Below, piece by piece: positions 43,654-53,227 of a DNA stretch of 64,000 nt. How positions within the stretch are numbered: the first letter of the stretch is position 1; each line of letters opens with the position of its first letter. Both the position numbers and the translations under genes were made by a program. The stretch covers positions 248,001-312,000 of the forward strand of contig NZ_VSSB01000002.1 in NCBI RefSeq assembly GCF_008122505.1. The letters run 5' to 3'. This DNA comes from Agromyces mariniharenae (GTDB lineage Bacteria; Actinomycetota; Actinomycetes; Actinomycetales; Microbacteriaceae). Below the pieces are notes generated by a model. It was not told where the DNA came from. It saw nothing but the letters and a program-made list of their open reading frames with translations, and made no database searches.

Positions 43654-44637
43654 TCATCGGATGGTGAGTTCGAGGCCGTAGATTCGTGCCCGGCTCGTGA
43701 GACTCGCCAGGTCGGCGAGGAACTCGCCCTTGTCGTCGATGTCGTCGCGTTCTTCAGGTCGTAGGCCGGCGACATGCCGGGTGCTGCGTGCCGAGACGAG
43801 CGACGCGGCTGCGGCGACGGCTGCGATGTCCTCGGCGCCGACGTCGACGTAGATCTGCGTGGTCTCGACGGAGGAGTGGCCTAGGAACTGTTGGACGGCG
43901 TAGACGTTCTTCGTCGCGCGATACCCGACGGTGGCCGCGCGCCGTCGGCAGGAGTGGAGCGTCCACTCGGGGCCGAGGTGAGGCTTCAGCCACTTGTAGA
44001 CCGTCGCGGGGTGAACGTGGCCGCCGAACCGGCCGGGGAAGTAGTAGCTGTCGCGCCCCTGTTCGGCCTCGACTTGGATGAGGAGCTCGTAGGTGAGCTT
44101 GTCGAGGGTAAGCTCCCGAACGGTGCTGTTCTTGCCGTGCACGCGGATCACCCGCTCGCGTCGGTCGGCGGGGTGGAGGCTGGCGATCTCGGTTCGGCGC
44201 AGGCCCATCGTCGCGGCCAGGAGCAGCATCGTCCTCTCGTGCAGCGTCCCGGACTCGAACGCGGTGAGCACGACCGTTTCGGGCGAGGCGGGGAGGGCGG
44301 GCCGGCGTGGCACCGTCACGCTCGGAAGCTCCGCGGCAGGGTTGGTCTCGATGAGACCTGTCGAGTGTGCCCACCGGTAGAAGGATCGGAACGAGGCGGT
44401 GATCTTCTTCCGGTACTCGGCCGACCAGTCAGGATTCCCGACGTATGCGACGAGCTCCGCGGTTGTCGCAGCCAGGATGTCTCGGTGGAAGGCGGCCCAT
44501 CGCTCCACGTCGCCGATTCGTTGCTGGATGGTGCCGATGGAGCGTCCAGCCTGGATCAGCGCGGCGCGGTAGCGTGATAGCACCCCCTCGACCCCCGTCC
44601 CCAGAGGGGAGTCAGCTCGCTCCCCGGTGTTCCTCAC
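43654..44637 (-). CDS. Tyrosine recombinase (ICE integrase)
   Basis: A 327-aa protein starting at GTG 44637. The N-terminal SAM-like domain (residues 15-110) binds the arms. The catalytic domain holds R147 (MGLRRTEI), K169 (HGKN), H228-x2-R231 (LHSCRRR, where HxLRH is usual), H254 (LGHSS) and the nucleophile Y263 (TQIYVD). It lies 117 bp from the tRNA-fMet half-site, as expected for an integrase that uses that site. The protein is about the size of phage and ICE XerC/D-like integrases. Confidence 0.9.
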   Translation of the reverse strand: MRNTGERADSPLGTGVEGVLSRYRAALIQAGRSIGTIQQRIGDVERWAAFHRDILAATTAELVAYVGNPDWSAEYRKKITASFRSFYRWAHSTGLIETNPAAELPSVTVPRRPALPASPETVVLTAFESGTLHERTMLLLAATMGLRRTEIASLHPADRRERVIRVHGKNSTVRELTLDKLTYELLIQVEAEQGRDSYYFPGRFGGHVHPATVYKWLKPHLGPEWTLHSCRRRAATVGYRATKNVYAVQQFLGHSSVETTQIYVDVGAEDIAAVAAAASLVSARSTRHVAGLRPEERDDIDDKGEFLADLASLTSRARIYGLELTIR

Positions 44638-44753
44638 GGTCGTCCCCGACGACGTGGCGCCAGTCTGACAACCGGAGGATTGCCCCCACCTGGCGCTGTG
44701 GATAACTCTGTGGAGAACGACGGCGGTCCCGCGGAATCAAGCGGCTGACGCGG

Positions 44754-44793
44754 AACCCAGAGGTCGTAGGTTCAAATCCTGCCCCCGCAACCA
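44754..44793. repeat. att half-site: 3' end of initiator tRNA-fMet gene
   Basis: The 40 bases from AACCCAG to CCA carry the anticodon-stem 3' half (CCCAG), variable loop AGGTC, T-arm GTAGG-TTCAAAT-CCTGC, acceptor CCCCGCA and ACCA. The A at the end of the acceptor arm would face C1 of an initiator tRNA, which distinguishes it from elongator tRNAs. The 5' half of the tRNA is missing here (GGAACCCAG, not ATAACCCAG), so this is the duplicate left by integration; a complete gene should sit at the other ICE end, outside the window. Confidence 0.85.
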
Positions 44794-44800
44794 GAAACGG

Positions 44801-44833
44801 AAGATCCCGGTCTCATCACGAGGCCGGGATCTT
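44801..44833 (+). terminator. Hairpin terminator behind the tRNA-fMet site
   Basis: AAGATCCCGG (44801-44810) pairs with CCGGGATCTT (44824-44833) around a 13-base loop, with some further pairing inside. It directly follows the tRNA end and is probably the chromosomal tRNA-fMet terminator left in place after ICE integration. Confidence 0.7.
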
Positions 44834-44896
44834 CTGCATTCCCGGGCCCATGCCGATGGCGCGAAGGCCCGCCGGCGACCCCCTAGGATCATCTCG

Positions 44897-45781
44897 ATGT
44901 CTGCCATCGGGAAGTCCACCGCCGCGCTCCTCGCCTTCGTCGTCCTCATGTTCTGCAGCTTCGCCGTGCAGGACTCGATCGCGCAGGCCGAGCAGCGGCA
45001 CGTGGCGGAGACCGAGCAGTCGGCTGCCGAGCGTGCAGCGTCCGCCGACCGCTGGCAGCGCGCCGTCGCCGCCGCTCGGCGCAGCGTCGAGCCCGTCGCC
45101 GTCGCGGCTCGCGCGGCCATCGAGTCGGCGGGCGACCTGGCGGATGCCGAGGCGACCGCTGCACTGGACGACGTCGTCACCGAGCTCGACCGGGCCATGG
45201 AAGGACGGGACATCGGCGCGATGGGCGCGGCCCGAACGGCGGTGCGCGCCGCGCACGCGGTGTTCCTCGAGGCCGTCTGCGCCGGCGCCGAGGCCCGCGT
45301 CGCGGCGAACGGCTCGGCCGACCAGGCGGCGAAGGACGAGGCGGCGTCGGCGGTCACGGAGGTCCGTGCGGCGGTGGCCGACGGCGAGGACGCCGCCGGA
45401 TCGCTCGAACGGCTGCGTTCCGCGAGCGATCGCGTCGTCGCCTCCCACGCCGCCAACGTCGCAGCTGCAGCAACAGCGGCGGCCGCCGCCGCGGCCGCGG
45501 CCGCCGCTGCCGAGGAGCAGGGATCCGGCGCCTCGTCGTCCACCACGCCGCGCCCTCCGAGCGGGCCGCTGGTCACGGGCTTCCCGCCCCAGCCCCCGCT
45601 CCGCGTCGAGGCGGCGGGCGACTACCGTCCCGGTTGCGAGACGGAGGCCATCTGGGACTGGTGGTACCCCGATCGCGCCACCGGCTACGTACTGGTCGCG
45701 CCCGCGTATCCGTACGACTACGAGGTGATGTGGTTCGAGGGGCGCTGGATGGGCGTGAAATCGCTGCCCTGCCTGCCCTGA
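44897..45781 (+). CDS. Secreted or membrane-anchored Ala-rich protein
   Basis: A 294-aa protein starting at ATG 44897 with an N-terminal hydrophobic helix (ALLAFVVLMFCSFAV). Residues 30-215 are an Ala/Glu-rich coiled coil ending in a poly-Ala run with 15 or more Ala. A Pro/Ser linker leads to a small C-terminal domain with several Trp and Tyr and one Cys pair (RPGCETEAIWDWWY; LPCLP). Probably an extracytoplasmic wall-associated protein. First chromosomal gene beside the ICE. No family recognised. Confidence 0.65.
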   Translation: MSAIGKSTAALLAFVVLMFCSFAVQDSIAQAEQRHVAETEQSAAERAASADRWQRAVAAARRSVEPVAVAARAAIESAGDLADAEATAALDDVVTELDRAMEGRDIGAMGAARTAVRAAHAVFLEAVCAGAEARVAANGSADQAAKDEAASAVTEVRAAVADGEDAAGSLERLRSASDRVVASHAANVAAAATAAAAAAAAAAAAEEQGSGASSSTTPRPPSGPLVTGFPPQPPLRVEAAGDYRPGCETEAIWDWWYPDRATGYVLVAPAYPYDYEVMWFEGRWMGVKSLPCLP

Positions 45782-45897
45782 CGGATGCCGGGTCTCTCGG
45801 GTTGCGCTGACCGCATGGCCGCGCCGAACGGCACCGGGGCCCGGCGAGGATGCTCGCCGGGTGGACGACCTGAGCTCGTCTTCCCTATCCTGATCGC

Positions 45898-47177
45898 GTG
45901 TCAGCACCCGACCCGGTCGTCGAGTACGTGCGCCCGCACGGTCTCCGACGAATGCTCGGTCGTGATCCGCGCGAACCGCATCGCACGGTCACCCCGCTGG
46001 AACTGCTGTTCGACCTGACGTTCGTCGTGGCGTTCGCGCAGGCGGGCGACCAACTCGCGCACTACGTCGCGGAGGCGCATATCCCGGTCGCCGTCTGGGG
46101 TTTCGCGTTCGTCCTGCTGTCGGTGTGCTGGGCGTGGATCAACTTCACGTGGTTCGCGTCGGCGTTCGACACGGACGACTGGCTGCAGCGCATCCTGACG
46201 ATGGTGCAGATGGTCGGCGTCATCGTGCTCGCGCTCGGCATCCCGGCGGTCTTCCAGTCGATCGACGACGGCGGGCCGTTCGACTTCGTGCTCGTCGCCG
46301 TCGGCTACGTCGTCATGCGGACGTCGCTCGTCCTGATGTGGCTGCGCGTCGCGAGGGAGGATCCGGCCAACCGGCGCGTCGCCCTGCGCTACGCGGGATT
46401 CAACGTGGTGATCCAGGCCGGCTGGCTGACCGTGGCGCTGGTGCAGCCCGAGAGCACCGCCGTCCTGGTCGCGGTGCTCGTCGTCCTCTGGATCGCCGAG
46501 TTCGCGGGGCATCCGTTCGCGACCTGGAATGCGAGGAGTGCGGACCACAGCTGGCAGGGGACGCCGTGGAACGCACGCCACATCAGCGAGCGGTACGGCC
46601 TGATGGTGATCATCACGCTCGGCGAGGGGATCCTCGGGACCATCGCCGCCGTCGCCGCCGTGGTCGCGCACGTCGGCTGGAGCAGCGAGGCGGTGCTCAT
46701 CGTGATCGCGGGCACCGGCCTGACGTTCGGCCTCTGGTGGACTACTTCATCCTTCCGTCGGCACCCGTCCTCGCGCGGCATCGCGAGCGGAAGTGGGCGT
46801 GGGGCTACGGTCACATCGTCCTCTTCGGCGGGGTGGCGGCGGTCGGCGCCGGACTGCACGTGGCCGCGTACGCCGCTGAGGGGGAGACGTCCATCGGCAC
46901 GACCGGCGTCGTGCTGTCGGTCGCCATCCCCGTGTTCGTCTTCCTGGTGGCGTACTTCGTGCTCTGGTCGATCCTCTTCCGCGCCGTCGACGCGTTCCAC
47001 GTGCTCCTCGCGGCGGGCATGGTCGCCTTCCTGGTGCTGGGCGTCCTGCTCGCCGTTGCCGGCCTTCCCTTGGGGTGGTGCCTCTTCGTCGTGATGCTGT
47101 CGCCCTTCGTCGTCGCCGTCGGGTACGAGACGGCCGGGTATCGGCACGTCGAGGCCGACGTCCGTCGGGAGAGCTGA
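45898..47177 (+). pseudogene. LtrA family membrane protein with an apparent one-base frameshift
   Basis: GTG 45898 starts a protein of the low-temperature-requirement A family: LELLFDLTFVVAFAQ, FAFVLLSVCWAWINFTWF, ERYGLMVIITLGEG. At 46742-46743 (TGGTGGACTACTTC) the frame shifts; adding one base gives F-G-L-W-W-T-Y-F-I-L-P and continues in the other frame to 47177 with KWAWGYGHIVLFGGVA and several more helices. About eleven membrane helices in total, normal for the family, if the frame is repaired. The break may be a sequencing error. Confidence 0.75.
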
Positions 47178-47241
47178 CCGTCCAGCAGGAGCGGTGTGGA
47201 TGGGAGGTCGCCGCGGCATCCGTGCGCCGTAGGCTGTCGGC

Positions 47242-48075
47242 ATGGAGCCTGTCGACGCGGCCTCGCCCGGATTCCCGATCGCCGTCGCCCAGTTCGCGCC
47301 GGATGCCGACGCCGACGCGAACCTCGCCGAGATCACCCGGCTCGCCGAGCTGGCGGTCGCGCGAGGAGCGCGCCTCGTCGTGTTCCCCGAGTACTCGAGC
47401 TGGTTCACGCCCGAGCCGGGTCCCGAGTGGCACGCCAAGGCGGAGCGCGTCGGTGGTCGGTTCACGGAGCGGCTCGCCGAGCTGGCGACCCGCCTCGACG
47501 TGCACCTCGTCGCCGGCATGATCGAGCGGCTCGACGGCGAGGAGCACCGCGTGGGCAACACCGTGGTCGCCGTCGCGCCGGGCGGGGACATCGTCGCTCG
47601 GTACCGCAAGCTGCACCTGTACGACGCATTCGGGCAGCGCGAGTCCGCGTGGGTGGCGCCGGGCGAGATCGCCGCTCCCGAGGTCTTCGAGGCGGGCGGC
47701 CTGCGGTTCGGGCTGCAGACCTGCTACGACGTGCGGTTCCCCGAGGTGACGCGGCGCATCGTCGACGCGGGCGCCGACGTGGTCTGCATGCCCGCCGAGT
47801 GGGTGCGCGGACCGCTGAAGGAGTCGCACTGGCGCGTGCTCACGACGGCCCGCGCCCTCGAGAACACGATGTACGTCGCGGCCGCCGACCACGCCCCGCC
47901 GGTAGGTGCGGGCAACAGCATGGTCGTCGACCCGATGGGCGTCGAGGTGGCCACGATCGGCGAGGGCACGGATGTCGCGGTCGCCTGGGTGTCGCGCGAG
48001 CGCATCGAGGCCGTGCGGCGGCTCAACCCGGCGCTCGCGCTCCGCCGTTTCGACGTGACCGAGCGCCGCGGCTGA
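47242..48075 (+). CDS. Carbon-nitrogen hydrolase (nitrilase superfamily)
   Basis: A 277-aa protein with the Glu-Lys-Cys catalytic set: VVFPEYSS (Glu), ARYRKLHLYDAF (Lys) and QTCYDVRFPE (Cys). This matches the Nit/omega-amidase branch, whose members hydrolyse amides such as deaminated glutathione or alpha-ketoglutaramate; the exact substrate is not clear from sequence. It is convergent with the aminotransferase gene behind it, and enzymes of these two types often act one after the other, but here they are on opposite strands. Confidence 0.85.
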   Translation: MEPVDAASPGFPIAVAQFAPDADADANLAEITRLAELAVARGARLVVFPEYSSWFTPEPGPEWHAKAERVGGRFTERLAELATRLDVHLVAGMIERLDGEEHRVGNTVVAVAPGGDIVARYRKLHLYDAFGQRESAWVAPGEIAAPEVFEAGGLRFGLQTCYDVRFPEVTRRIVDAGADVVCMPAEWVRGPLKESHWRVLTTARALENTMYVAAADHAPPVGAGNSMVVDPMGVEVATIGEGTDVAVAWVSRERIEAVRRLNPALALRRFDVTERRG

Positions 48076-48112
48076 GCTCGCGGCCGCCTCAGCCGCCGTC
48101 ACCGAGCCCGGT

Positions 48113-49330
48113 TCAGCCGACCGCGAGCCCCGCGAGCCGCGCCGTCGCGTCCTCGAGCACCGCGTGCCGCTTGCAGAACGCGAAGCGCACGAGGCTGCGG
48201 TACGCGTCCTGGCGGTCGGGGTGCACGAACGCCGACACGGGCACGCCGACCACGCCGGCACGCTCGGGCAGCTCCCGGCACAGCACGGCGCCGTCGCGGT
48301 AGCCGAGGGGCGCGGCATCCGCGACGATGAAGTAGCCCGCCTCGGGGCGCGAGACCGCGAAGCCCGCGGCCTCGAGGCCGCCCGCGAGCAGGTCGCGCTT
48401 CGCGCGGAGCTCGGCCGCGGCGTCCGTGAAGAACGCATCGGGAAGCCCCAGCCCGGTCGCGATCGCCGGCTGGAACGGCGCGCCGTTCACGAACGTGAGG
48501 TACTGCTTGACGGCGAGCACGGCGGTCACGAGCGAGGCGGGCGCGGTGATCCAGCCGATCTTCCAGCCGGTCGTCGAGAAGGTCTTGCCGCCCGATGAGA
48601 TCGACACGGTGCGCTCCCAGGCGCCGGGCAGCGTCGCGATGGGGGTGTGTCGAGCGCCGAAGGTGAGGTGCTCGTACACCTCGTCGGTGACGATGATCGC
48701 GTCGTGCCGCTCGGCGAGGCGCACGACGAGCTCGAGCGTCTCGCGGTCGAGCACCGCGCCCGTGGGGTTGTGCGGCGAGTTCACGAGGATGACGCGCGTG
48801 CGATCGGTGACCGCCGCCTCGAGCTCGGCCGGGTCGGGTCGCCAGTCGGGGAACCTGAGCGGCACCGTGCGATGCACCCCGCCGGCACGCGCGACGAGGG
48901 CTGCGTAGGCGTCGTAGGAGGGCTCGAACGTCACGACCTCGTCGCCGGCGTCGACGAACGCGAGGAGGGTCGCGGCGAGCGCCTCCGTCGCGCCCGCGGT
49001 CACGAGCACCTCGGATGCCGCGTCGACCTCGAGCCCGTACCAGCGGCGCTGGTGCGCGGCGACCGCCTCGCGCAGCACGGGCATGCCGATGCCCGGCGGG
49101 TACTGGTTGACCCCGTCGGCGATGGCCTGCCGGGCGGCCTCGAGCACCTCGGCGGGCCCGTCCTCGTCGGGGAACCCCTGGCCGAGGTTGATCGCGCCGG
49201 TGCGCGCGGCGAGGGCGCTCATCTCGGCGAAGATCGTGGCGGCGATGCGGCCGTCGGCGTCGAGCAGGCCGGCGCCGGCGGCCGTGCGCTGCCAGGGCTG
49301 CAGGCCGGGTGCGGGGGAGAAGTCGCTCAC
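48113..49330 (-). CDS. PLP-dependent class I aminotransferase, DapC/KAT-like
   Basis: GTG 49330 (VSDFSPAPG) is chosen because residues before it are Arg-rich and unlike the family. The 405-aa product shows [32 protein letters not shown] and the PLP-binding [16 protein letters not shown]. These motifs are shared by actinobacterial N-succinyldiaminopimelate aminotransferase candidates and kynurenine or methionine aminotransferases. The substrate cannot be decided from sequence. Confidence 0.8.
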   Translation of the reverse strand: MSDFSPAPGLQPWQRTAAGAGLLDADGRIAATIFAEMSALAARTGAINLGQGFPDEDGPAEVLEAARQAIADGVNQYPPGIGMPVLREAVAAHQRRWYGLEVDAASEVLVTAGATEALAATLLAFVDAGDEVVTFEPSYDAYAALVARAGGVHRTVPLRFPDWRPDPAELEAAVTDRTRVILVNSPHNPTGAVLDRETLELVVRLAERHDAIIVTDEVYEHLTFGARHTPIATLPGAWERTVSISSGGKTFSTTGWKIGWITAPASLVTAVLAVKQYLTFVNGAPFQPAIATGLGLPDAFFTDAAAELRAKRDLLAGGLEAAGFAVSRPEAGYFIVADAAPLGYRDGAVLCRELPERAGVVGVPVSAFVHPDRQDAYRSLVRFAFCKRHAVLEDATARLAGLAVG

Positions 49331-49499
49331 GCTCTCACCGTACGTCAGGGTGGGGCCGCTACGCTGGCGCACGGGTTCGACGGGACGCCGTCGCCGCATT
49401 CGGGGGACTCACCGCCCGGTGATAGCCGGATCACAGACTTCGCCGATGCCGCACACAGACTCGCGCGGGATGCTGGCATCGCTTTGGAAGGAGCAGACC

Positions 49500-51242
49500 A
49501 TGACCGACACCACTGACGGTTCGACGGGGGAGGCCCGCGAGGGCGTCGTCGACGCCACCTCCGCAACCCCTGAGCCCGCCGCGAGCCAGGCCGCGGAGGC
49601 CGCCGCGACGACCCCCGAGACCCCCGCCGCGTCGTCGGAGACGCCGGCACCCGAGGCGGCTCCGGCCGCGCCCGCCACCGCTCCCGCGACGCAGGCTCCG
49701 GCCGCGCCCGCCCCCGCGGCATCCGCGCAGGCTGCCGCCGCGCCCGCCGCCCCCGAGCCGGTCCCGGCCGCCCAGGCGACCGGCACGGTCTACCAGCCCG
49801 GCCAGGCCCCGCAGCCCTACGCCGCGCCGGCGCCCGCCGCGGCATCCGCGCAGCAGACGGCTCCGACGCAGCCCGTGAGCGGCCAGGTGCCGCCCGCGTT
49901 CGGCGGACCCCGCCCCGGCGACGCGCAGCCGACCGGCTCCTACGCCGGTGTGCCGCCGTACGGCACGCAGCCCGGCCAGCCCGCGCAGGCCGGCCAGCCC
50001 GCGCCCAAGCAGCGCCGGGTGGGCCTCGGCGTCGCCGCCGCGATCGTGGCGGCCGCCCTCATCGGCGGCGCGTCGGGCGCCGGCATCACGGCGCTCATCT
50101 CGAGCAACCAGGCTCCCGCGACGAGCGACAGCGCCGGCAGCGCGCAGAACATCGTCGTCAACGACACCGACTCGGTGAACCAGATCACCGCGGTGGCCGC
50201 GAAGGCCAGCCCGAGCGTCGTGACCATCTCGGTCAGCGGCGGCCAGGCCGGCGGCACGGGTTCGGGCATCATCCTGTCGGAGGACGGCTACGTGCTCACC
50301 AACACGCACGTCGTGACCCTCGACGGCGCCACCGGCGACCCGACCATCCAGGTCAAGACGAGCGACGGCCACCTCTACGCGGCGGAGCTCGTCGGCACCG
50401 ACCCGCTGTCCGACCTCGCGGTGATCAAGCTCGTCGACGCGTCGGGCCTCACGCCGCTCGAGTTCGCCGACTCCGACAAGCTCAACGTCGGCGACACGGC
50501 GATCGCGATCGGCGCGCCGCTCGGCCTCTCGGGCACCGTGACGAACGGCATCATCAGCGCCCTCAACCGCTCGATCGACGTGGCCTCCTCGGCCGCGCCG
50601 ACGACGCCCGACGACTCCCAGGGCGACTCGGGCGAGGGCGACCAGGGCCAGGGCGACGGCCAGAGCCCGTTCGACTTCTTCTTCGACCTGCCCGACCCCG
50701 ACAGCGGCGAGTCGCAGGCGCCGCAGGCGTCGGCCGGCCAGGTGTCGCTCCCGGTCATCCAGACGGATGCCGCGATCAACCCGGGCAACTCGGGCGGTGC
50801 GCTGCTCGACTCCGAGGGCAAGCTCATCGGCGTGAACGTCGCGATCCTCTCGGCGGGCGGCTCGAGCACCGAGGCCGGCAACATCGGCGTCGGGTTCGCG
50901 GTGCCGTCGAACCTCGCGAAGCGCATCTCCGAGGAGATCATCGAGAGCGGGGCGGCCACGCACGGCCTCCTCGGCGCGACGGTCACGTCGGCCGAGGCCG
51001 ACGGCGAGAGCGACACCGTCGGCGCCCTCATCTCCGAGGTGAGCTCGGGCGGCGCGGCCGAGCAGGCGGGCCTGCAGGCCGGCGACGTGGTCACCGAGTT
51101 CAACGGCGTGCCGATCACCGACCAGACCGACCTGACCGCGCAGGTGCGTGCGCTCCCGGGCGGCGCGAAGGCGGAGATCACCTTCACCCGCGACGGCGAC
51201 TCGCAGACCGCGACCGTGACGCTCGGCACCTTCGAGGGCTGA
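49500..51242 (+). CDS. HtrA/DegP-type membrane serine protease with PDZ domain
   Basis: ATG 49500 ([10 protein letters not shown]) follows GGAAGGAGC. The 580-aa protein has a long Ala/Pro-rich cytoplasmic part (about 170 residues), one membrane helix ([22 protein letters not shown]), a trypsin-like domain with His (LTNTHVV), Asp (SDLAVIKL) and Ser (PGNSGGAL), and a C-terminal PDZ domain ([20 protein letters not shown]). An insertion rich in Asp, Gly and Gln sits inside the protease domain at about residues 365-415. It degrades or refolds damaged exported proteins. Confidence 0.9.
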   Translation: MTDTTDGSTGEAREGVVDATSATPEPAASQAAEAAATTPETPAASSETPAPEAAPAAPATAPATQAPAAPAPAASAQAAAAPAAPEPVPAAQATGTVYQPGQAPQPYAAPAPAAASAQQTAPTQPVSGQVPPAFGGPRPGDAQPTGSYAGVPPYGTQPGQPAQAGQPAPKQRRVGLGVAAAIVAAALIGGASGAGITALISSNQAPATSDSAGSAQNIVVNDTDSVNQITAVAAKASPSVVTISVSGGQAGGTGSGIILSEDGYVLTNTHVVTLDGATGDPTIQVKTSDGHLYAAELVGTDPLSDLAVIKLVDASGLTPLEFADSDKLNVGDTAIAIGAPLGLSGTVTNGIISALNRSIDVASSAAPTTPDDSQGDSGEGDQGQGDGQSPFDFFFDLPDPDSGESQAPQASAGQVSLPVIQTDAAINPGNSGGALLDSEGKLIGVNVAILSAGGSSTEAGNIGVGFAVPSNLAKRISEEIIESGAATHGLLGATVTSAEADGESDTVGALISEVSSGGAAEQAGLQAGDVVTEFNGVPITDQTDLTAQVRALPGGAKAEITFTRDGDSQTATVTLGTFEG

Positions 51243-51266
51243 CGCTCGCACGACCGGTCGAACGAC

Positions 51267-51295
51267 GGGGCCGGGGTCCATGGGACCCCGGCCCC
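51267..51295 (+). terminator. Perfect 13-bp hairpin after htrA-like gene
   Basis: GGGGCCGGGGTCC-ATG-GGACCCCGGCCCC followed by TT. A 13-bp perfect stem with a 3-base loop, 25 bases behind the protease stop. A strong GC-rich terminator typical of actinobacteria. Confidence 0.8.
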
Positions 51296-51353
51296 TTCAG
51301 CGTCCGCGAACGCGCCGGCTGCTAGGCTCGATCGACCCGAGCGAGTGAGGAAC

Positions 51354-52409
51354 ATGCCCGAGCAGCACCATGAGGCGGCAGCGTCGCCGCTCGTCGGCGT
51401 CTCCTACGTCATGCCCGTGCTGAACGACGCCTCGCACGTGCGCGCGGCGGTGGAGTCGATCCTCGAGCAGGACTACGCCGGCCCCGTCGAGGTGCTCATC
51501 GCGCTCGGTCCGTCGATCGACGGCACCGCCGAGCTCGTGGCCGACCTCGCCGCCCGCGACGCTCGCGTGCGCGTGCTCGAGAACGAGGTGGGCTCCACCC
51601 CCTCGGGCCTCAACATCGGCATCCGCGCCGCGCAGTTCCCCGTGGTGGTGCGCGTCGACTCGCACTCGATGCTGCCCGTCGACTACGCCCGCGTCGCCGT
51701 GGGCGTGCTCGAGCGCACGGGCGCCGACAACGTCGGCGGCATCATGGACGCCCGTGGCGAGACGCCATTCGAGCAGGCCGTTGCCCTCGCCTACACGACG
51801 AAGGTCGGCCTCGGCGGATCGGCGTTCCACGTCGGCGGCGCCGAGGGGCCGGCCGAGACCGTGTACCTCGGCGTGTTCCGCCGCGCTGCGCTCGAGCGCG
51901 TCGGCCTCTTCGACGAGACCATCAAGCGCGGCCAGGACTGGGAGCTCAACCGCCGCCTCCGCGAGACCGGCGGCACCGTCTGGTTCACGCCCGAGCTCGC
52001 GGTCACCTACCGCCCCCGGTCGAGCGTGGAGCGCCTCGCACGTCAGATGTTCTCGACGGGCCTGTGGCGCGGCGAGCTCGCCCGGCGCTTCCCGTCGGCC
52101 AACGGCATCCGCTACTTCATCCCGCCGGCCATGGTCGTGGGCGTGACCCTCGGGCTCATCCTCGGCATCATCGGCCTCGTGCAGGCCGCCATGGGCGCGA
52201 CGCCGTGGCTGCTCCTCGGCTTCCTCGTGCCCGCGGCCTACCTGCTCTTCGTCGTCGTCGCCACGCTCGCCTACGCCCGCGTGCGCGGAGCCGCCGTGGC
52301 GTGGAGGTTTCTCGTAGTCTTGCCCTGCATACACGTCTCGTGGGGCGTCGGCTTCGTGCTCGGCTACCTCTCGCTGACGAGCAACATCGCCAAGCACACG
52401 GGAAGGTGA
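51354..52409 (+). CDS. Family 2 glycosyltransferase
   Basis: ATG 51354 (MPEQHHEAAA) with GAGTGAGGA directly ahead; GTG 51345 is part of that site. The 351-aa product is a GT-A enzyme: VSYVMPVLNDASHV, the DxD-like VRVDSHS, and a later RGQDWELNRRLRETGG acceptor/base region. Two or three membrane helices close the protein. It begins the wall-polymer cluster and probably adds a sugar on the membrane side. Confidence 0.8.
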   Translation: MPEQHHEAAASPLVGVSYVMPVLNDASHVRAAVESILEQDYAGPVEVLIALGPSIDGTAELVADLAARDARVRVLENEVGSTPSGLNIGIRAAQFPVVVRVDSHSMLPVDYARVAVGVLERTGADNVGGIMDARGETPFEQAVALAYTTKVGLGGSAFHVGGAEGPAETVYLGVFRRAALERVGLFDETIKRGQDWELNRRLRETGGTVWFTPELAVTYRPRSSVERLARQMFSTGLWRGELARRFPSANGIRYFIPPAMVVGVTLGLILGIIGLVQAAMGATPWLLLGFLVPAAYLLFVVVATLAYARVRGAAVAWRFLVVLPCIHVSWGVGFVLGYLSLTSNIAKHTGR

Positions 52410-52414
52410 CGCGG

Positions 52415-53227
52415 ATGTCACAAGCCGGTCCGGCCCAGGCCAGGCCCACGAGCATCGCCGAGCTCCGCGCCGTCACCCAGCCGCCCGAGGTCCGCGGCCG
52501 ACGCAACGCCGAGCACTGGACGGCGTCGCTCTACCTCCGTCGCTTCTCGCCGTACCTCACGTGGCTCCTGCTGAAGACCCCGATCTCCGCCAACGGCGTC
52601 ACGGGCCTCATGATCCTCGTCGGCTGGTCGACCGCCGCGGCCCTGCTCATCCCGGGCATCTGGGGCGCGCTGCTCGCGGTCGTGCTCGGCCAGCTGCAGA
52701 TGCTCGTCGACTGCTGCGACGGCGAGGTCGCCCGCTGGCGCCGCACGTCGTCGCCCGCCGGCGTCTTCCTCGACAAGGTCGGCCACTACACGACCGAGGC
52801 GCTCATCCCGCTCGCGCTCGGCATCCGCGCCGCCGCGTACCCGCTCGAGTTCCCGGCCGACTTCCTCTGGACGACCGTCGGCGCGCTGCTCGCGCTCGTC
52901 ATCGTGCTGAACAAGGCGCTCAACGACATGGTGCACGTGGCGCGCGCGAACGCCGGCCTGCCGAAGCTCGCCGACACGCACGGCGAGACCGCGCCGCGCG
53001 GCGGGCTCATCGCGAAGCTCCGCAAGGCCGCGCGCTTCCTGCCGTTCCACCGCCTGTACCACTCGGTCGAGCTCACGCTCATCGCGCTCGCCGCGGCCAT
53101 CGTGGGCCTCTTCGCCGGACAGCCGCTCGTCGACCGCGTCGTCGTGATCGCGCTGCTGCCGCTCGCGGCGCTCTCGCTCCTGGGGCACTTCGTCGCGATC
53201 ATGGCCTCCCGCCGTGTCCGGTCCTGA
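52415..53227 (+). CDS. CDP-alcohol phosphotransferase-like membrane enzyme
   Basis: ATG 52415 follows GGAAGGTGACGCG. The 270-aa protein has about six membrane helices and the CDP-alcohol phosphotransferase signature D-G-x2-A-R-x8-G-x3-D-x3-(D): here CDGEVARWRRTSSPAGVFLDKVGH, read in two parts, with the last Asp replaced by His. The family joins a CDP-activated alcohol to an acceptor hydroxyl, as in phospholipid or wall-polymer synthesis. Flanking glycosyltransferases suggest a polyol-phosphate polymer. The 14-bp overlap with the next gene supports co-translation. Confidence 0.75.
   Translation: MSQAGPAQARPTSIAELRAVTQPPEVRGRRNAEHWTASLYLRRFSPYLTWLLLKTPISANGVTGLMILVGWSTAAALLIPGIWGALLAVVLGQLQMLVDCCDGEVARWRRTSSPAGVFLDKVGHYTTEALIPLALGIRAAAYPLEFPADFLWTTVGALLALVIVLNKALNDMVHVARANAGLPKLADTHGETAPRGGLIAKLRKAARFLPFHRLYHSVELTLIALAAAIVGLFAGQPLVDRVVVIALLPLAALSLLGHFVAIMASRRVRS

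Noticed and set aside
44740..44793. A complete tRNA gene at the integrase end
   Set aside because: Only the 3' half folds; the bases before 44754 do not form a D-arm or the 5' acceptor and anticodon stem, so it is an att duplicate.
45478..45520. Microsatellite-like GCC/GCG run as a mobile or regulatory repeat
   Set aside because: It codes for a poly-Ala stretch inside a coiled-coil secreted protein and needs no other explanation.
49083..49499. Long upstream extension of the HtrA-like ORF
   Set aside because: It runs over the aminotransferase gene on the other strand; ATG 49500 has a strong ribosome binding site.
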